Shown here: piece by piece, positions 45,001-57,134 of the stretch
Layout of the letters: every line of letters starts with the position of its first letter
Position numbering within the stretch: position 1 is the first letter of the stretch
Notes under the pieces: generated by a model
What the model was told of the DNA's origin: nothing
Seen by the model: only the letters and a program-made list of their open reading frames with translations
The model's database searches: none
Program-made: the position numbers and the translations under genes
Assembly (NCBI GenBank): GCA_027923505.1
Contig: BROI01000009.1
Location: 62,001-126,000, forward strand
Source of the DNA: Mayamaea pseudoterrestris
Lineage: Eukaryota > Bacillariophyta > Bacillariophyceae > Sellaphorales > Sellaphoraceae
Length of the DNA stretch: 64,000 bases
Reading direction: 5' to 3'

Positions 45001-48000
45001 CCATGAGCCAGCCTGCTTCAATATGAGTCTCTGCGGTTGCTAGGCATGCATAAAGGATGCAGGATGTGCAATCCATTCAATGGTATACCTTCACACCCTC
45101 CAGTAAAATGACCGGGGTTGGGTTTAGCAATGGGTCCAGCTACTCAAATCTAAACACACTCAATAGCCATAGCCATGAGCCAGCCTGCTTCAATATGAGT
45201 CTCTGCGGTTGCTAGGCATGCATAAAGATCCAGAATGTGCAATCCATTCAATGGTACACCATTCAAACCCTCCAGTAAAATGACCGGGGTTGGGTTCAGC
45301 AATGGTTAGTTCTTTCAAATACAAACACACTCAATAGCCATAGCCATGAGCCAGCCTGCTTCAATATGAGTCTCTGCGGTTGCTAGGCATGCAAAAAGGA
45401 TGCAGGATGTGCAATCCATTCAATGGTATACCTTCAACCCCTCCAGTAAAATGACCGGGGTTGGGTTCAGCAATGGTTTCAGCTATTCAAATACAAACAC
45501 ACTCAATAGCCATAGCCATGAGCCAGCCTGCTTCAATATGAGTCTCTGCGGTTGCTAGGCATGCATAAAGGATGCAGGATGTGCAATCCATTCAATGGTA
45601 TACCTTCAAACCCTCCAGTAAAATGACTGGGGTTGGGTTCAGCAATGGTTTCAGCTACTCAAACACAAACACACTCAATAGCCATAGCCATGAGCCAGCC
45701 TGCTTCAATATGAGTCTCTGCGGTTGCTAGGCATGCATAAAAGATGCAGGATGTGCAATCCATTCAATGGTATACCTTCAAACCCTCCAGTAAAATGACC
45801 GGGGTTGGGTTCAGCAATGGTTTCAGCTATTCAAATACAAACACACTCAATAGCCATAGCCATGAGCCAGCCTGCTTCAATATGAGTCTCTGCGGTTGCT
45901 AGGCATGCATAAAGGATGCAGGATGTGCAATCCATTCAATGGTATACCTTCATCACACCCTCCAGTAAAATGACCGCGGTTGGGTTCAGCAATGGTTCAG
46001 CTACTCAAATACAAACACACTCAATAGCCATAGCCATGAGCCAGCCTGCTTCAATATGAGTCTCTGCGGTTGCTAGGCATGCATAAAGGATGCAGGATGT
46101 GCAATCCATTCAATGGTATACCTTCAAACCCTCCAGTAAAATGACCGGGGTTGGGTTCAGCATTGGTCGTGCTACTCAAATACAAACACACTCAATAGCC
46201 ATAGCCATGAGCCAGCCTGCTTCAATATGAGTCTCTGCGGTTGCTAGGCATGCATAAAGGATGCAGGATGTGCAATCCATTCAATGGTATACCTTCAAAC
46301 CCTCCAGTAAAATGACCGGGGTTGGGTTCAGCAATGGTTTCAGCTATTCAAATACAAACACACTCAATAGCCATAGCCATGAGCCAGCCTGCTTCAATAT
46401 GAGTCTCTGCGGTTGCTAGGCATGCATATAGGATGAAGGATGTGCAATCAATAAAAATTTATACCTACAAACCCTCCAGTAAAATGACTGGGGTTGGGTT
46501 CAGCAATGGTTTCAGCTATTTAGATACAAACACACCAAAAGCCATAGCCATGAGCCAGCCTGCTTCAATATGAGTCTCTGCGGTTGCTAGGCATGCATAA
46601 AGGATGCAGGATGTGCAATCCATTCCATGGTATACCTTCAAACCCTCCAGTAAAATGACCGGGGTTGGGTTCAGCAATGGTTTCAGCTATTCAAATACAA
46701 ACACACTCAATAGCCATAGCCATGAGCCAGCCTGCTTCAATATGAGTCTCTGCGGTTGCTAGGCATGCATAAAGGATGCAGGATGTGCAATCCATTCAAT
46801 GGTATACCTTCAAACCCTCCAGTAAAATGACTGGGGTTGGGTTCAGCAATGGTTTCAGCTATTCAAATACAAACACACTCAATAGCCATAGCCATGAGCC
46901 AGCCTGCTTCAATATGAGTCTCTGCGGTTGCTAGGCATGCATAAAGGATGCAGGATGTGCAATCCATTCAAAGTTATACCTACAGACCCTCCAGGAAAAT
47001 GACTGGGGTTGGATTCAGCAATGATTACAGCTGTTCAAATACAAACACACTCAATAGCCATAGCCATGAGCCAGCCTGCTTCAATATGAGTCTCTGCGGT
47101 TGCTAGGCATGCATAAAGGATGCAGGATGTGCAATCCATTCAATGGTATACCTTCACACCCTCCAGTAAAATGACCGGGGTTGGGTTCAGCAATGGTTTA
47201 AGCTGTTTAAATACAAACACACTCAATAGCCATAGCCGTGAGCCAGCCTGCTTCAATATGAGTCTCTGCGGTTGCTAGGCATGCATTAAGGATGCAGGAT
47301 GTGCAATCCATTCAATGGTATACCTTCAAACCCTCCAGTAAAATGACCGGGGTTGGGTTCAGCAATGGTTTCAGCTATTCAAATACAAACACACTCAATA
47401 GCCATAGCCATGAGCCAGCCTGCTTCAATATGAGTCTCTGCGGTTGCTAGGCATGCATAAAGGATGCAGGATGTGCAATCCATTCAATGGTATACCTTCA
47501 AACCCTCCAGTAAAATGACCGGGGTTGGGTTCAGCAATGGTTTCAGCTATTCAAATACAAACACACTCAATAGCCATAGCCATGAGCCAGCCTGCTTCAA
47601 TATGAGTCTCTGCGGTTGCTAGGCATGCATAAAGGATGCAGGATGTGCAATCCATTCAATGGTATACCTTCAAACCCTCCAGTAAAATGACCGGGGTTGG
47701 GTTCAGCAATGGTTTCAGCTGCTTAAATACAAACACACTCAACAGCCATAGCCATGCGCCAGCCTGCTTCAATATGAGTCTCTGCGGTTGCTAGGCATGC
47801 ATAAATGATGCAGGATGTGCAATCCATTCAATGGTATACCTTCACACCCTCCAGTAAAATGACCGGGGTTGGGTTCAGCAATGGTTTCAGCTATTCAAAT
47901 ACAAACACACTCAATAGCCATAGCCATGAGCCAGCCTGCTTCAATATGAGTCTCTGCGGTTGCTAGGCATGCATAAAGGATGCAGGATGTGCAATCCATT

Positions 48001-51000
48001 CAATGGTATACCTTCAAACCCTCCAGTAAAATGACCGGGGTTGGGTTCAGCAATGGTTTCAGCTATTCAAATACAAACACACTCAATAGCCATAGCCATG
48101 AGCCAGCCTGCTTCAATATGAGTCTCTGCGGTTGCTAGGCATGCATAAAGGATGCAGGATGTGCAATCCATTCAATGGTATACCTTCAAACCCTCCAGTA
48201 AAATGACCGGGGTTGGGTTCAGCAATGGTTTCAGCTACTCCAATACAAACACACTCAATAGCCATAGCCATGAGCCAGCCTGCTTCAATATGAGTCTCTG
48301 CGGTTGCTAGGCATGCATAAAGGATGCAGGATGTGCAATCCATTCAATGGTATACCTTCAAACCCTCCAGTAAAATGACCGGGGTTGGGTTCAGCAATGG
48401 TTTCAGCTATTCAAATACAAACACACTCAATAGCCATAGCCATGAGCCAGCCTGCTTCAATATGAGTCTCTGCGGTTGCTAGGCATGCATAAAGGATGCA
48501 GGATGTGCAATCCATTCAATGGTATACCTTCACACCCTCCAGTAAAATGACCGGGGTTGGGTTCAGCAATGGTTTCAGCTATTCAAATACAAACACACTC
48601 AATAGCCATAGCCATGAGCCAGCCTGCTTCAATATGAGTCTCTGCGGTTGCTAGGCATGCATAAAGGATGCAGGATGTGCAATCCATTCAATGGTATACC
48701 TTCAAACCCTCCAGTAAAATGACCGGGGTTGGGTTCAGCAATGGTTTCAGTTATTCAAATACAAACACACTCAATAGCCATAGCCATGAGCCAGCCTGCT
48801 TCAATATGAGTCTCTGCGGTTGCTAGGCATGCATAAAGGATGCAGGATGTGCAATCCATTCAATGGTATACCTTCAAACCCTCCAGTAAAATGACCGGGG
48901 TTTGGTTCAGCAATGGTTGAGCTGTTCAAATACAAACACACTCAATAGCCCTAGCCATGAGGCAGCCTGCTTCAATATGAGTCTCTGCGGTTGCTAGGCA
49001 TGCATAAAGGATGCAGGATGTGCAATCCATTCAATGGTATACCTTCACACCCTCCAGTAAAATGACCGGGGTTGGGTTCAGCAATGGTTTCAGCTATTCA
49101 AATACAAACACACTCAATAGCCATAGCCATGAGCCAGCCTGCTTCAATATGAGTCTCTGCGGTTGCTAGGCATGCATAAAGGATGCAGGATGTGCAATCC
49201 ATTCAATGGTATACCTTCAAACCCTCCAGTAAAATGACCGGGGTTGGGTTCAGCAATGGTTTCAGCTATTCAAATACAAACACACTCAATAGCCATAGCC
49301 ATGAGCCAGCCTGCTTCAATATGAGTCTCTGCGGTTGCTAGGCATGGATTAAAGATGCAGGATGTGCAATTTATTCAAATTTTTACCTACAACCCCTCCA
49401 GTAAAAAGACCGGGGTTGGGTTCAGCAATGGGTCCAGTTATTCAGATACAAACACACTCAATAGCCATAGCCATGAGCCAGCCTGCTTCAATATGAGTCT
49501 CTGCGGTTGCTAGGCATGCATAAAGGATGCAGGATGTGCAATCCATTCAATGGTATACCTTCACACCCTCCAGTAAAATGACCGGGGTTGGGTTCAGCAA
49601 TGGTTTCAGCTATTCAAATACAAACACACTCAATAGCCATAGCCATGAGCCAGCCTGCTTCAATATGAGTCTCTGCGGTTGCTAGGCATGCATAAAGGAT
49701 GCAGGATGTGCAATCCATTCAATGGTATACCTTCACACCCTCCAGTAAAATGATCGGGGTTGGGTTCAGCAATGGGTCCAGCTACTCAAATATAAACACA
49801 CTCAATAGCCATAGCCATGAGCCAGCCTGCTTCAATATGAGTCTCTGCGGTTGCTAGGCATGCATAAAGGATGCAGGATGTGCAATCCATTCAATGGTAT
49901 ACCTTCAAACCCTCCAGGAAAATGACCGGGGTTGGTTTTGGCGTGGGTCCAGCTACTCCAATACAAACACACTCAGTAGCCATAGCCATGAGCCAGCCTG
50001 CTTCAATATGAGTCTCTGCGGTTGCTAGGCATGCATAAAGGATGCAGGATGTGCAATCCATTCAATGGTATACCTTCACACCCTCCAGTAAAATGACTGG
50101 GGTTGGGTTCAGCAATGGTTTCAGCTATTCAAATACAAACACACTCAATAGCCATAGCCATGAGCCAGCCTGCTTCAATATGAGTCTCTGCGGTTGCTAG
50201 GCATGCATAAAGGATGCAGGATGTGCAATCCATTCAATGGTATACCTTCACACCCTCCAGTAAAATGACCGGGGTTGGGTTCAGCAATGGTTTCAGCTAT
50301 TCAAATACAAACACACTCAATAGCCATAGCCATGAGCCAGCCTGCTTCAATATGAGTCTCTGCGGTTGCTAGGCATGCATAAAGGATGCAGGATGTGCAA
50401 TCCATTCAATGGTATACCTTCACACCCTCCAGTAAAATGACCGGGGTTGGGTTCAGCAATGGTTTCAGCTACTCAAATACAAACACACTCAATAGCCATA
50501 GCCATGAGCCAGCCTGCTTCAATATGAGTCTCTGCGGTTGCTAGGCATGCATAAAGGATGCAGGATGTGCAATCCATTCAATGGTATACCTTCACACCCT
50601 CCAGTAAAATGACCGGGGTTGGGTTCAGCAATGGTTTCAGCTACTCCAATCTAAACACACTCAATAGCCCTAGCCATGAGCCAGCCTGCTTCAATATGAG
50701 TCTCTGCGGTTGCTAGGCATGCATAAAGGATGCAGGATGTGCAATCCATTCAATGGTATACCTTCAAACCCTCCAGTAAAATGACTGGGGTTGGGTTCAG
50801 CAATGGTTACAACATCAGCTATTCAAATACAACAATAGCCATAGCCATGAGCCAGCCTGCTTCAATATGAGTCTCTGCGGTTGCTAGGCATGCATAAAGG
50901 ATGCAGGATGTGCAATCCATTCAATGGTATACCTTCACACCCTCCAGTAAAATGACCGGGGTTGGGTTCAGCAATGGTTTCAGCTACTCAAATACAAACA

Positions 51001-51681
51001 CACTCAATAGCCATAGCCATGAGCCAGCCTGCTTCAATATGAGTCTCTGCGGTTGCTAGGCATGCATAAACGATGCAGGATGTGCAATCCATTCAATGGT
51101 ATACCTTCAAACCCTCCAGTAAAATGACTGGGGTTGGGTTCAGCCATGGGTCCAGCAACTCAAATAGAAACACACTCAATAACCATAGCCATAAGCCAGC
51201 CTGCTTCAATATGAGTCTCTGCGGTTGCTAGGCATGCATAAAGGATGCAGGATAAGCAATCCATTCCATGGTATACCTTCAAACCCTCCAGTAAAATGAC
51301 CGGGGTTGGGTTTGCCATGGTTCCAGCTACTCAAATACAAACACACTCAATAGCCATAGCCATGAGCCAGCCTGCTTCAATATGAGTCTCTGCGGTTGCT
51401 AGGCATGCATAAAGGATGCAGGTTGTACAATCCATTCAATGGTATACCTTCAAACCCTCCAGTTAAACGACCGGGGTTGGGTTCAGCCATGGTTTCGGCT
51501 ATTCAAATACAAACACACTCAATAGCCATAGCCATGAGCCAGCCTGCTTCAATATGAGTCTCTGCGGTTGCTAGGCATGCATAAAGGATGCAGGATGTGC
51601 AATCCTTTCAATGGTATACCTTCAAACCCTCCAGTAAAATGACTGGGAATGGGTTCAGCAATGGTTTCAGCTACTCAAACA

Positions 51682-54038
51682 CAAACACACTCAAAGCCAT
51701 AGCCATGAGCCAGCCTGTTTCAATATGAGTCTCTGCGATTGCTAGGCATGCATAAAGGATGCAGGATGTGCAATTCATTGTTTGGTATACCTTCAAACCC
51801 TCCAGGAAAATAAACGGGGTTAGTTTCAGCATGGGTATCAGCTACTCAAATACAAACACTTAATAGTCCTAGCCACGGGCCAGCCTGCCTTCAAATATGA
51901 AGTCTCGCGGTTGCTAGGCATGCATAAAGGAGCAGGATGTGCAATCCATTACAATACCTTCACACCCTCCAGTAAAATGACCAGCTGGGTGGGTTCAGCA
52001 ATGGGTTTCGCATCAAATACAAACACACTCAATAGCCATAGCCATGTGCCAGCCAGCTTCAATCTGAGTCTCTGCGGTTGCTAGGCATGCATAAAGGATG
52101 CAGGATGTGCAATCCATTCAATAGTGTACCTAAAACTCCTCCAGTAAAATGACCGGGGTTGGGTTCGTCAATGGTTTCATCTATTCAAATACAAACACAC
52201 TCAATAGCCATAGCCATGTGCCAGCAAGCTTCAATCTGAGTCTCTGCAGTTGCTAGGCATGCATAAAGGATGCAGGATGTGCAATCCATTCAAAGGAATT
52301 CCTTCAAACCCTCCAGTAAAATGACCGGGGTTGGGTTCATCAATGGTTTCATCTATTCAAATACAAACACACTCAATAGCCATAGCCATGAGCCAGCCAG
52401 CTTCAATATGAGTCTCTGCGGTTGCTAGGCATGCATAAAGGATGCAGGATGTGCAATCCATTCAATGGTATACCTACAACTCCTCCAGGAAAATGACCGG
52501 GGTTGGGTTCGGCATGGGTCCAGCTACTCAAATACAAACACACTCAATAGCCATAGCCATGTGCCAGCCAGCTTCAATCTGAGTCTCTGCGGTTGCTAGG
52601 CATGCATAAAGGATGCAGGATGTGCAATCCATTCAATGGTATACCTTCAAACCCTCCAGTAAAATGACCGGGGTTGGGTTCATAAATGGTTTCAGCTACT
52701 CAAATACAAACACACTCAATAGCCATAGCCATGTGCCAGCCATCTTCAATCTGAGTCTCTGCGGTTGCTAGGCATGCATAAAGGATGCAGGATGTGCAAT
52801 CCATTCAATGGTATACCTACAACTCCTCCAGGAAAATGACTGGGGTTGGGTTCAGCAATGCAAACACACTCAAAGCCATAGCCATGAGCCAGCCTGTTTC
52901 AATATGAGTCTCTGCGATTGCTAGGCATGCATAAAGGATGCAGGATGTGCAATTCATTGTTTGGTATACCTTCAAACCCTCCAGGAAAATAAACGGGGTT
53001 AGTTTCAGCATGGGTATCAGCTACTCAAATACAAACACTTAATAGTCCTAGCCACGGGCCAGCCTGCCTTCAAATATGAAGTCTCGCGGTTGCTAGGCAT
53101 GCATAAAGGAGCAGGATGTGCAATCCATTACAATACCTTCACACCCTCCAGTAAAATGACCAGCTGGGTGGGTTCAGCAATGGGTTTCGCATCAAATACA
53201 AACACACTCAATAGCCATAGCCATGTGCCAGCCAGCTTCAATCTGAGTCTCTGCGGTTGCTAGGCATGCATAAAGGATGCAGGATGTGCAATCCATTCAA
53301 TAGTGTACCTAAAACTCCTCCAGTAAAATGACCGGGGTTGGGTTCGTCAATGGTTTCATCTATTCAAATACAAACACACTCAATAGCCATAGCCATGTGC
53401 CAGCAAGCTTCAATCTGAGTCTCTGCAGTTGCTAGGCATGCATAAAGGATGCAGGATGTGCAATCCATTCAAAGGAATTCCTTCAAACCCTCCAGTAAAA
53501 TGACCGGGGTTGGGTTCATCAATGGTTTCATCTATTCAAATACAAACACACTCAATAGCCATAGCCATGAGCCAGCCAGCTTCAATATGAGTCTCTGCGG
53601 TTGCTAGGCATGCATAAAGGATGCAGGATGTGCAATCCATTCAATGGTATACCTACAACTCCTCCAGGAAAATGACCGGGGTTGGGTTCGGCATGGGTCC
53701 AGCTACTCAAATACAAACACACTCAATAGCCATAGCCATGTGCCAGCCAGCTTCAATCTGAGTCTCTGCGGTTGCTAGGCATGCATAAAGGATGCAGGAT
53801 GTGCAATCCATTCAATGGTATACCTTCAAACCCTCCAGTAAAATGACCGGGGTTGGGTTCATAAATGGTTTCAGCTACTCAAATACAAACACACTCAATA
53901 GCCATAGCCATGTGCCAGCCATCTTCAATCTGAGTCTCTGCGGTTGCTAGGCATGCATAAAGGATGCAGGATGTGCAATCCATTCAATGGTATACCTACA
54001 ACTCCTCCAGGAAAATGACTGGGGTTGGGTTCAGCAAT
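51682..54038. repeat. 1179-bp tandem duplication inside satellite A
   Basis: Copy 1 is 51682-52860 and copy 2 is 52861-54038. Both carry the same unusual monomers, including TGCAATTCATTGTTTGGTAT, AATAAACGGGGTTAGTTTC and GACCAGCTGGGTGGGTTC. I saw no difference between the copies by eye. Each copy is about seven diverse monomers, so this is a recent higher-order duplication rather than ordinary monomer spread. Confidence 0.9.
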
Positions 54039-55899
54039 CAAACACACTCAATAGCCATAGCCATGTGCCATCCAACTTCGATCTGAGTCTCTGCGGTTGC
54101 TAGGCATGCATAAAGAATGCAGGATGTGCAATCCATTCAATGGTATACCTACAATTCCTCCAGGAAAATGACCGGGGTTGGGTTCAGCATGGGTCCAGCT
54201 ACTCAAATATAAACACACTCAATAGCCATAGCCATGTGCCAGCCATCTTCAATCTGAGTCTCTGCGGTTGCTAGGCATGCATAAAGGATGCAGGATGTGC
54301 ATTCCATTCAATGGTATACCTTCAAACCCTCCAGGTAAATGACTGGGGTTGGGTTCAGCAATGGTTTCAGCTACTCAAATACAACCACACTCAATAGCCA
54401 TAGCCATGAGCCAGCCTGCTTCAATCTGAGTGTCTGCGGTTGCTAGGCATGCATAATGGATGCAAGGCATTCGCCATAATGGACCGGCTGGGTTCAGCAA
54501 TGGTTCCAGCTACTTCAAATACAAACACACTCAATAGCCATATCCAATAGCCAGCCAGCTTCAATTTGAGTCTCTGCGGTTGCTAGGCATGTATTAAGGA
54601 TGTAGGATGTGCAATCCATTCTAATTTATACCTATAACTCCTTCAGGAAAATGACCGGGGTTGGGTTCGGCATGGTTTCAGCTACTCAGATACAAACACA
54701 CTCAATAGCCGTAGCCATGTGCCAGCCTCCTTCAATCTGAGTCTCTGCGGTTGCTAGGCATGCATAAAGAACGTAGGATGAGCAATTGATTCAAATTTAT
54801 ACCTACAACCCCTCCAGGAAAATGACCGGGGTTGGGTTCAGCATGGGTCCAACTACTCTAATATAAACACACTCAATAGCCATAGCCATGTGCCAGCCAG
54901 CTTCAATCAGAGTCTCTGCGGTTGCTAGGCATGCATAAAGGATGTAGGATGTGCATTCCATTCAATGGTATACCTTCAAACCCTGCAGTAAAATGACCGG
55001 GGTTGCGTTCAAAAATGGTTTCAGCTACTCAAATACAAACACACTCAATAGCCATAGCCATGAGCCAGCCTGCTTCAATATGAGTCTCTGCGGTTGCTAG
55101 GCATGCATAAAGGATGCAGGATGTGCAATCCATTCAATGGTATACCTTCAAACCCTCCAGGAAAATGACTGGGGTTGGGTTCAGCAATGGTTTCAGCTAC
55201 TCAAATACAACCACACTCAATAGCCATAGCCATGAGCCAGCCTGCTTCAATCTGAGTGTCTGCGGTTGCTAGGCATGCATAAAGGATGCAGGATGTGCAA
55301 TCCATTCAATGGTATACCTTCAAACCCTCCAGTAAAATGACTGGGTTTGCGTTTAGCAACTGTTTCAGCTCTTCAAATACAAACACACTCAATAGCCATA
55401 GCCATGTGCCAGCCAGCTTCAATCAGAGTCTCTGCGGTTGCTAGGCATGCATAAAGGATGCAGGATGTGCATTCCATTCAATGGTATACCTTCAAACCCT
55501 GCAGTAAAATGACCAGGGTTGCGTTCAGCAATGGTTTCAGCTACTCAAATACAAACACACTCAATAGCCATAGCCATGAGCCAGCCTGCTTCAATATGAG
55601 TCTCTGCGGTTGCTAGGCATGGATTAATGATGCAGGATGTGCAATCCATTCAATAATATACCTCAAGCTCCGCTAGGTAAAAGGATGAGTGCATTCCATT
55701 CAATGGTATACCTTCAAACCCTGCAGTAAAATGACCGGGGTTGCCATCATAAATGGTTTCAGCTACTCAAATACAAACACACTCAATAGCCATAGCCATG
55801 AGCCCGATCGGTTGCTAGGCATATACAGGAATGGATGTGCAATCCATTCAATAATATACCTTCAAACCCTCCAGTAAAATGACCGGGGTTGGGTTCAGC

Positions 55900-56590
55900 A
55901 ATGGGTCCAGCTATTCAGATACAAACACACTCAATAGCCATAGCCATGTGCCAGCCATCTTCAATCTGAGTCTCTGCGGTTGCTAGGCATGCATAAAGGA
56001 TGCAGGATGTGCAATCCATTCAAATTTATACCTACAACTCCTCCAGGAAAATGACCGGGGTTGGGTTCGGCATGGGTCCAGCTACTCAAATATAAACACA
56101 CTCAATAGCCATAGCCATGTGCCAGCCAGCTTCAATCTGAGTCTCTGCGGTTGCTAGGCATGCATAAAGGATGCAGGATGTGCAATCCATTCAATGGTAT
56201 ACCTTCAAACCCTCCAGTAAAATGACCGGGGTTGGGTTCAGCAATGGGTCCAGCTATTCAGATACAAACACACTCAATAGCCATAGCCATGTGCCAGCCA
56301 TCTTCAATCTGAGTCTCTGCGGTTGCTAGGCATGCATAAAGGATGCAGGATGTGCAATCCATTCAAATTTATACCTACAACTCCTCCAGGAAAATGACCG
56401 GGGTTGGGTTCGGCATGGGTCCAGCTACTCAAATATAAACACACTCAATAGCCATAGCCATGTGCCAGCCAGCTTCAATCTGAGTCTCTGCGGTTGCTAG
56501 GCATGCATAAAGGATGCAGGATGTGCAATCCATTCAATGGTATACCTACAACTCCTCCAGGAAAATGACCGGGGTTGGGTTCGGCATGGG
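55900..56590. repeat. Dimeric (about 343-bp) higher-order repeat in satellite A
   Basis: The two monomer types alternate as a dimer that occurs twice in a row (start points about 55901 and 56244, 343 bp apart), each beginning ATGGGTCCAGCTATTCAGAT. A related third part follows. Confidence 0.75.
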
Positions 56591-57134
56591 TCCAGCTACT
56601 CAAATATAAACACACTCAATAGCCATATCCATGTGCCAGCCAGCTTCAATCTGAGTCTCTGCAGTTGCTAGGCATGCATAAAGGATGCAGGATGTGCATT
56701 CCATTCAATGGTGTACCTACAACTCCTCCAGTAAAATGACCGGGGTTGGGTTCAGCAATGGTTTCAGCTAGTCAAATACAAACACACTCAATAGCCATAG
56801 CCATGAGCCAGCCTGCTTCAATATGAATCTCTGCGGTTGCTAGGCATGGACTAATGATGCAGGGAATGGTATACTTCAATCCAGTATTCAGAATGGTTTT
56901 TCATACAAACCACTCCAGGAAAGCCATGACCAGGGTTAGTTTCCAGAAAAGGCAGGATCCCTCAATCACAAACTCAGCACGATCAGCTACACACTCAATA
57001 GCCCTAGCCACGGGCCAGCCAGCTACAATAATAGTCTCTTTGGTTGCTTGGCATGTTAAAAGATGCAGGATGTGCAATCCACTCAATGGCATACCTTCAC
57101 ACCCTCCAGTAATATGACTGGGCTTGGGTGGGGT

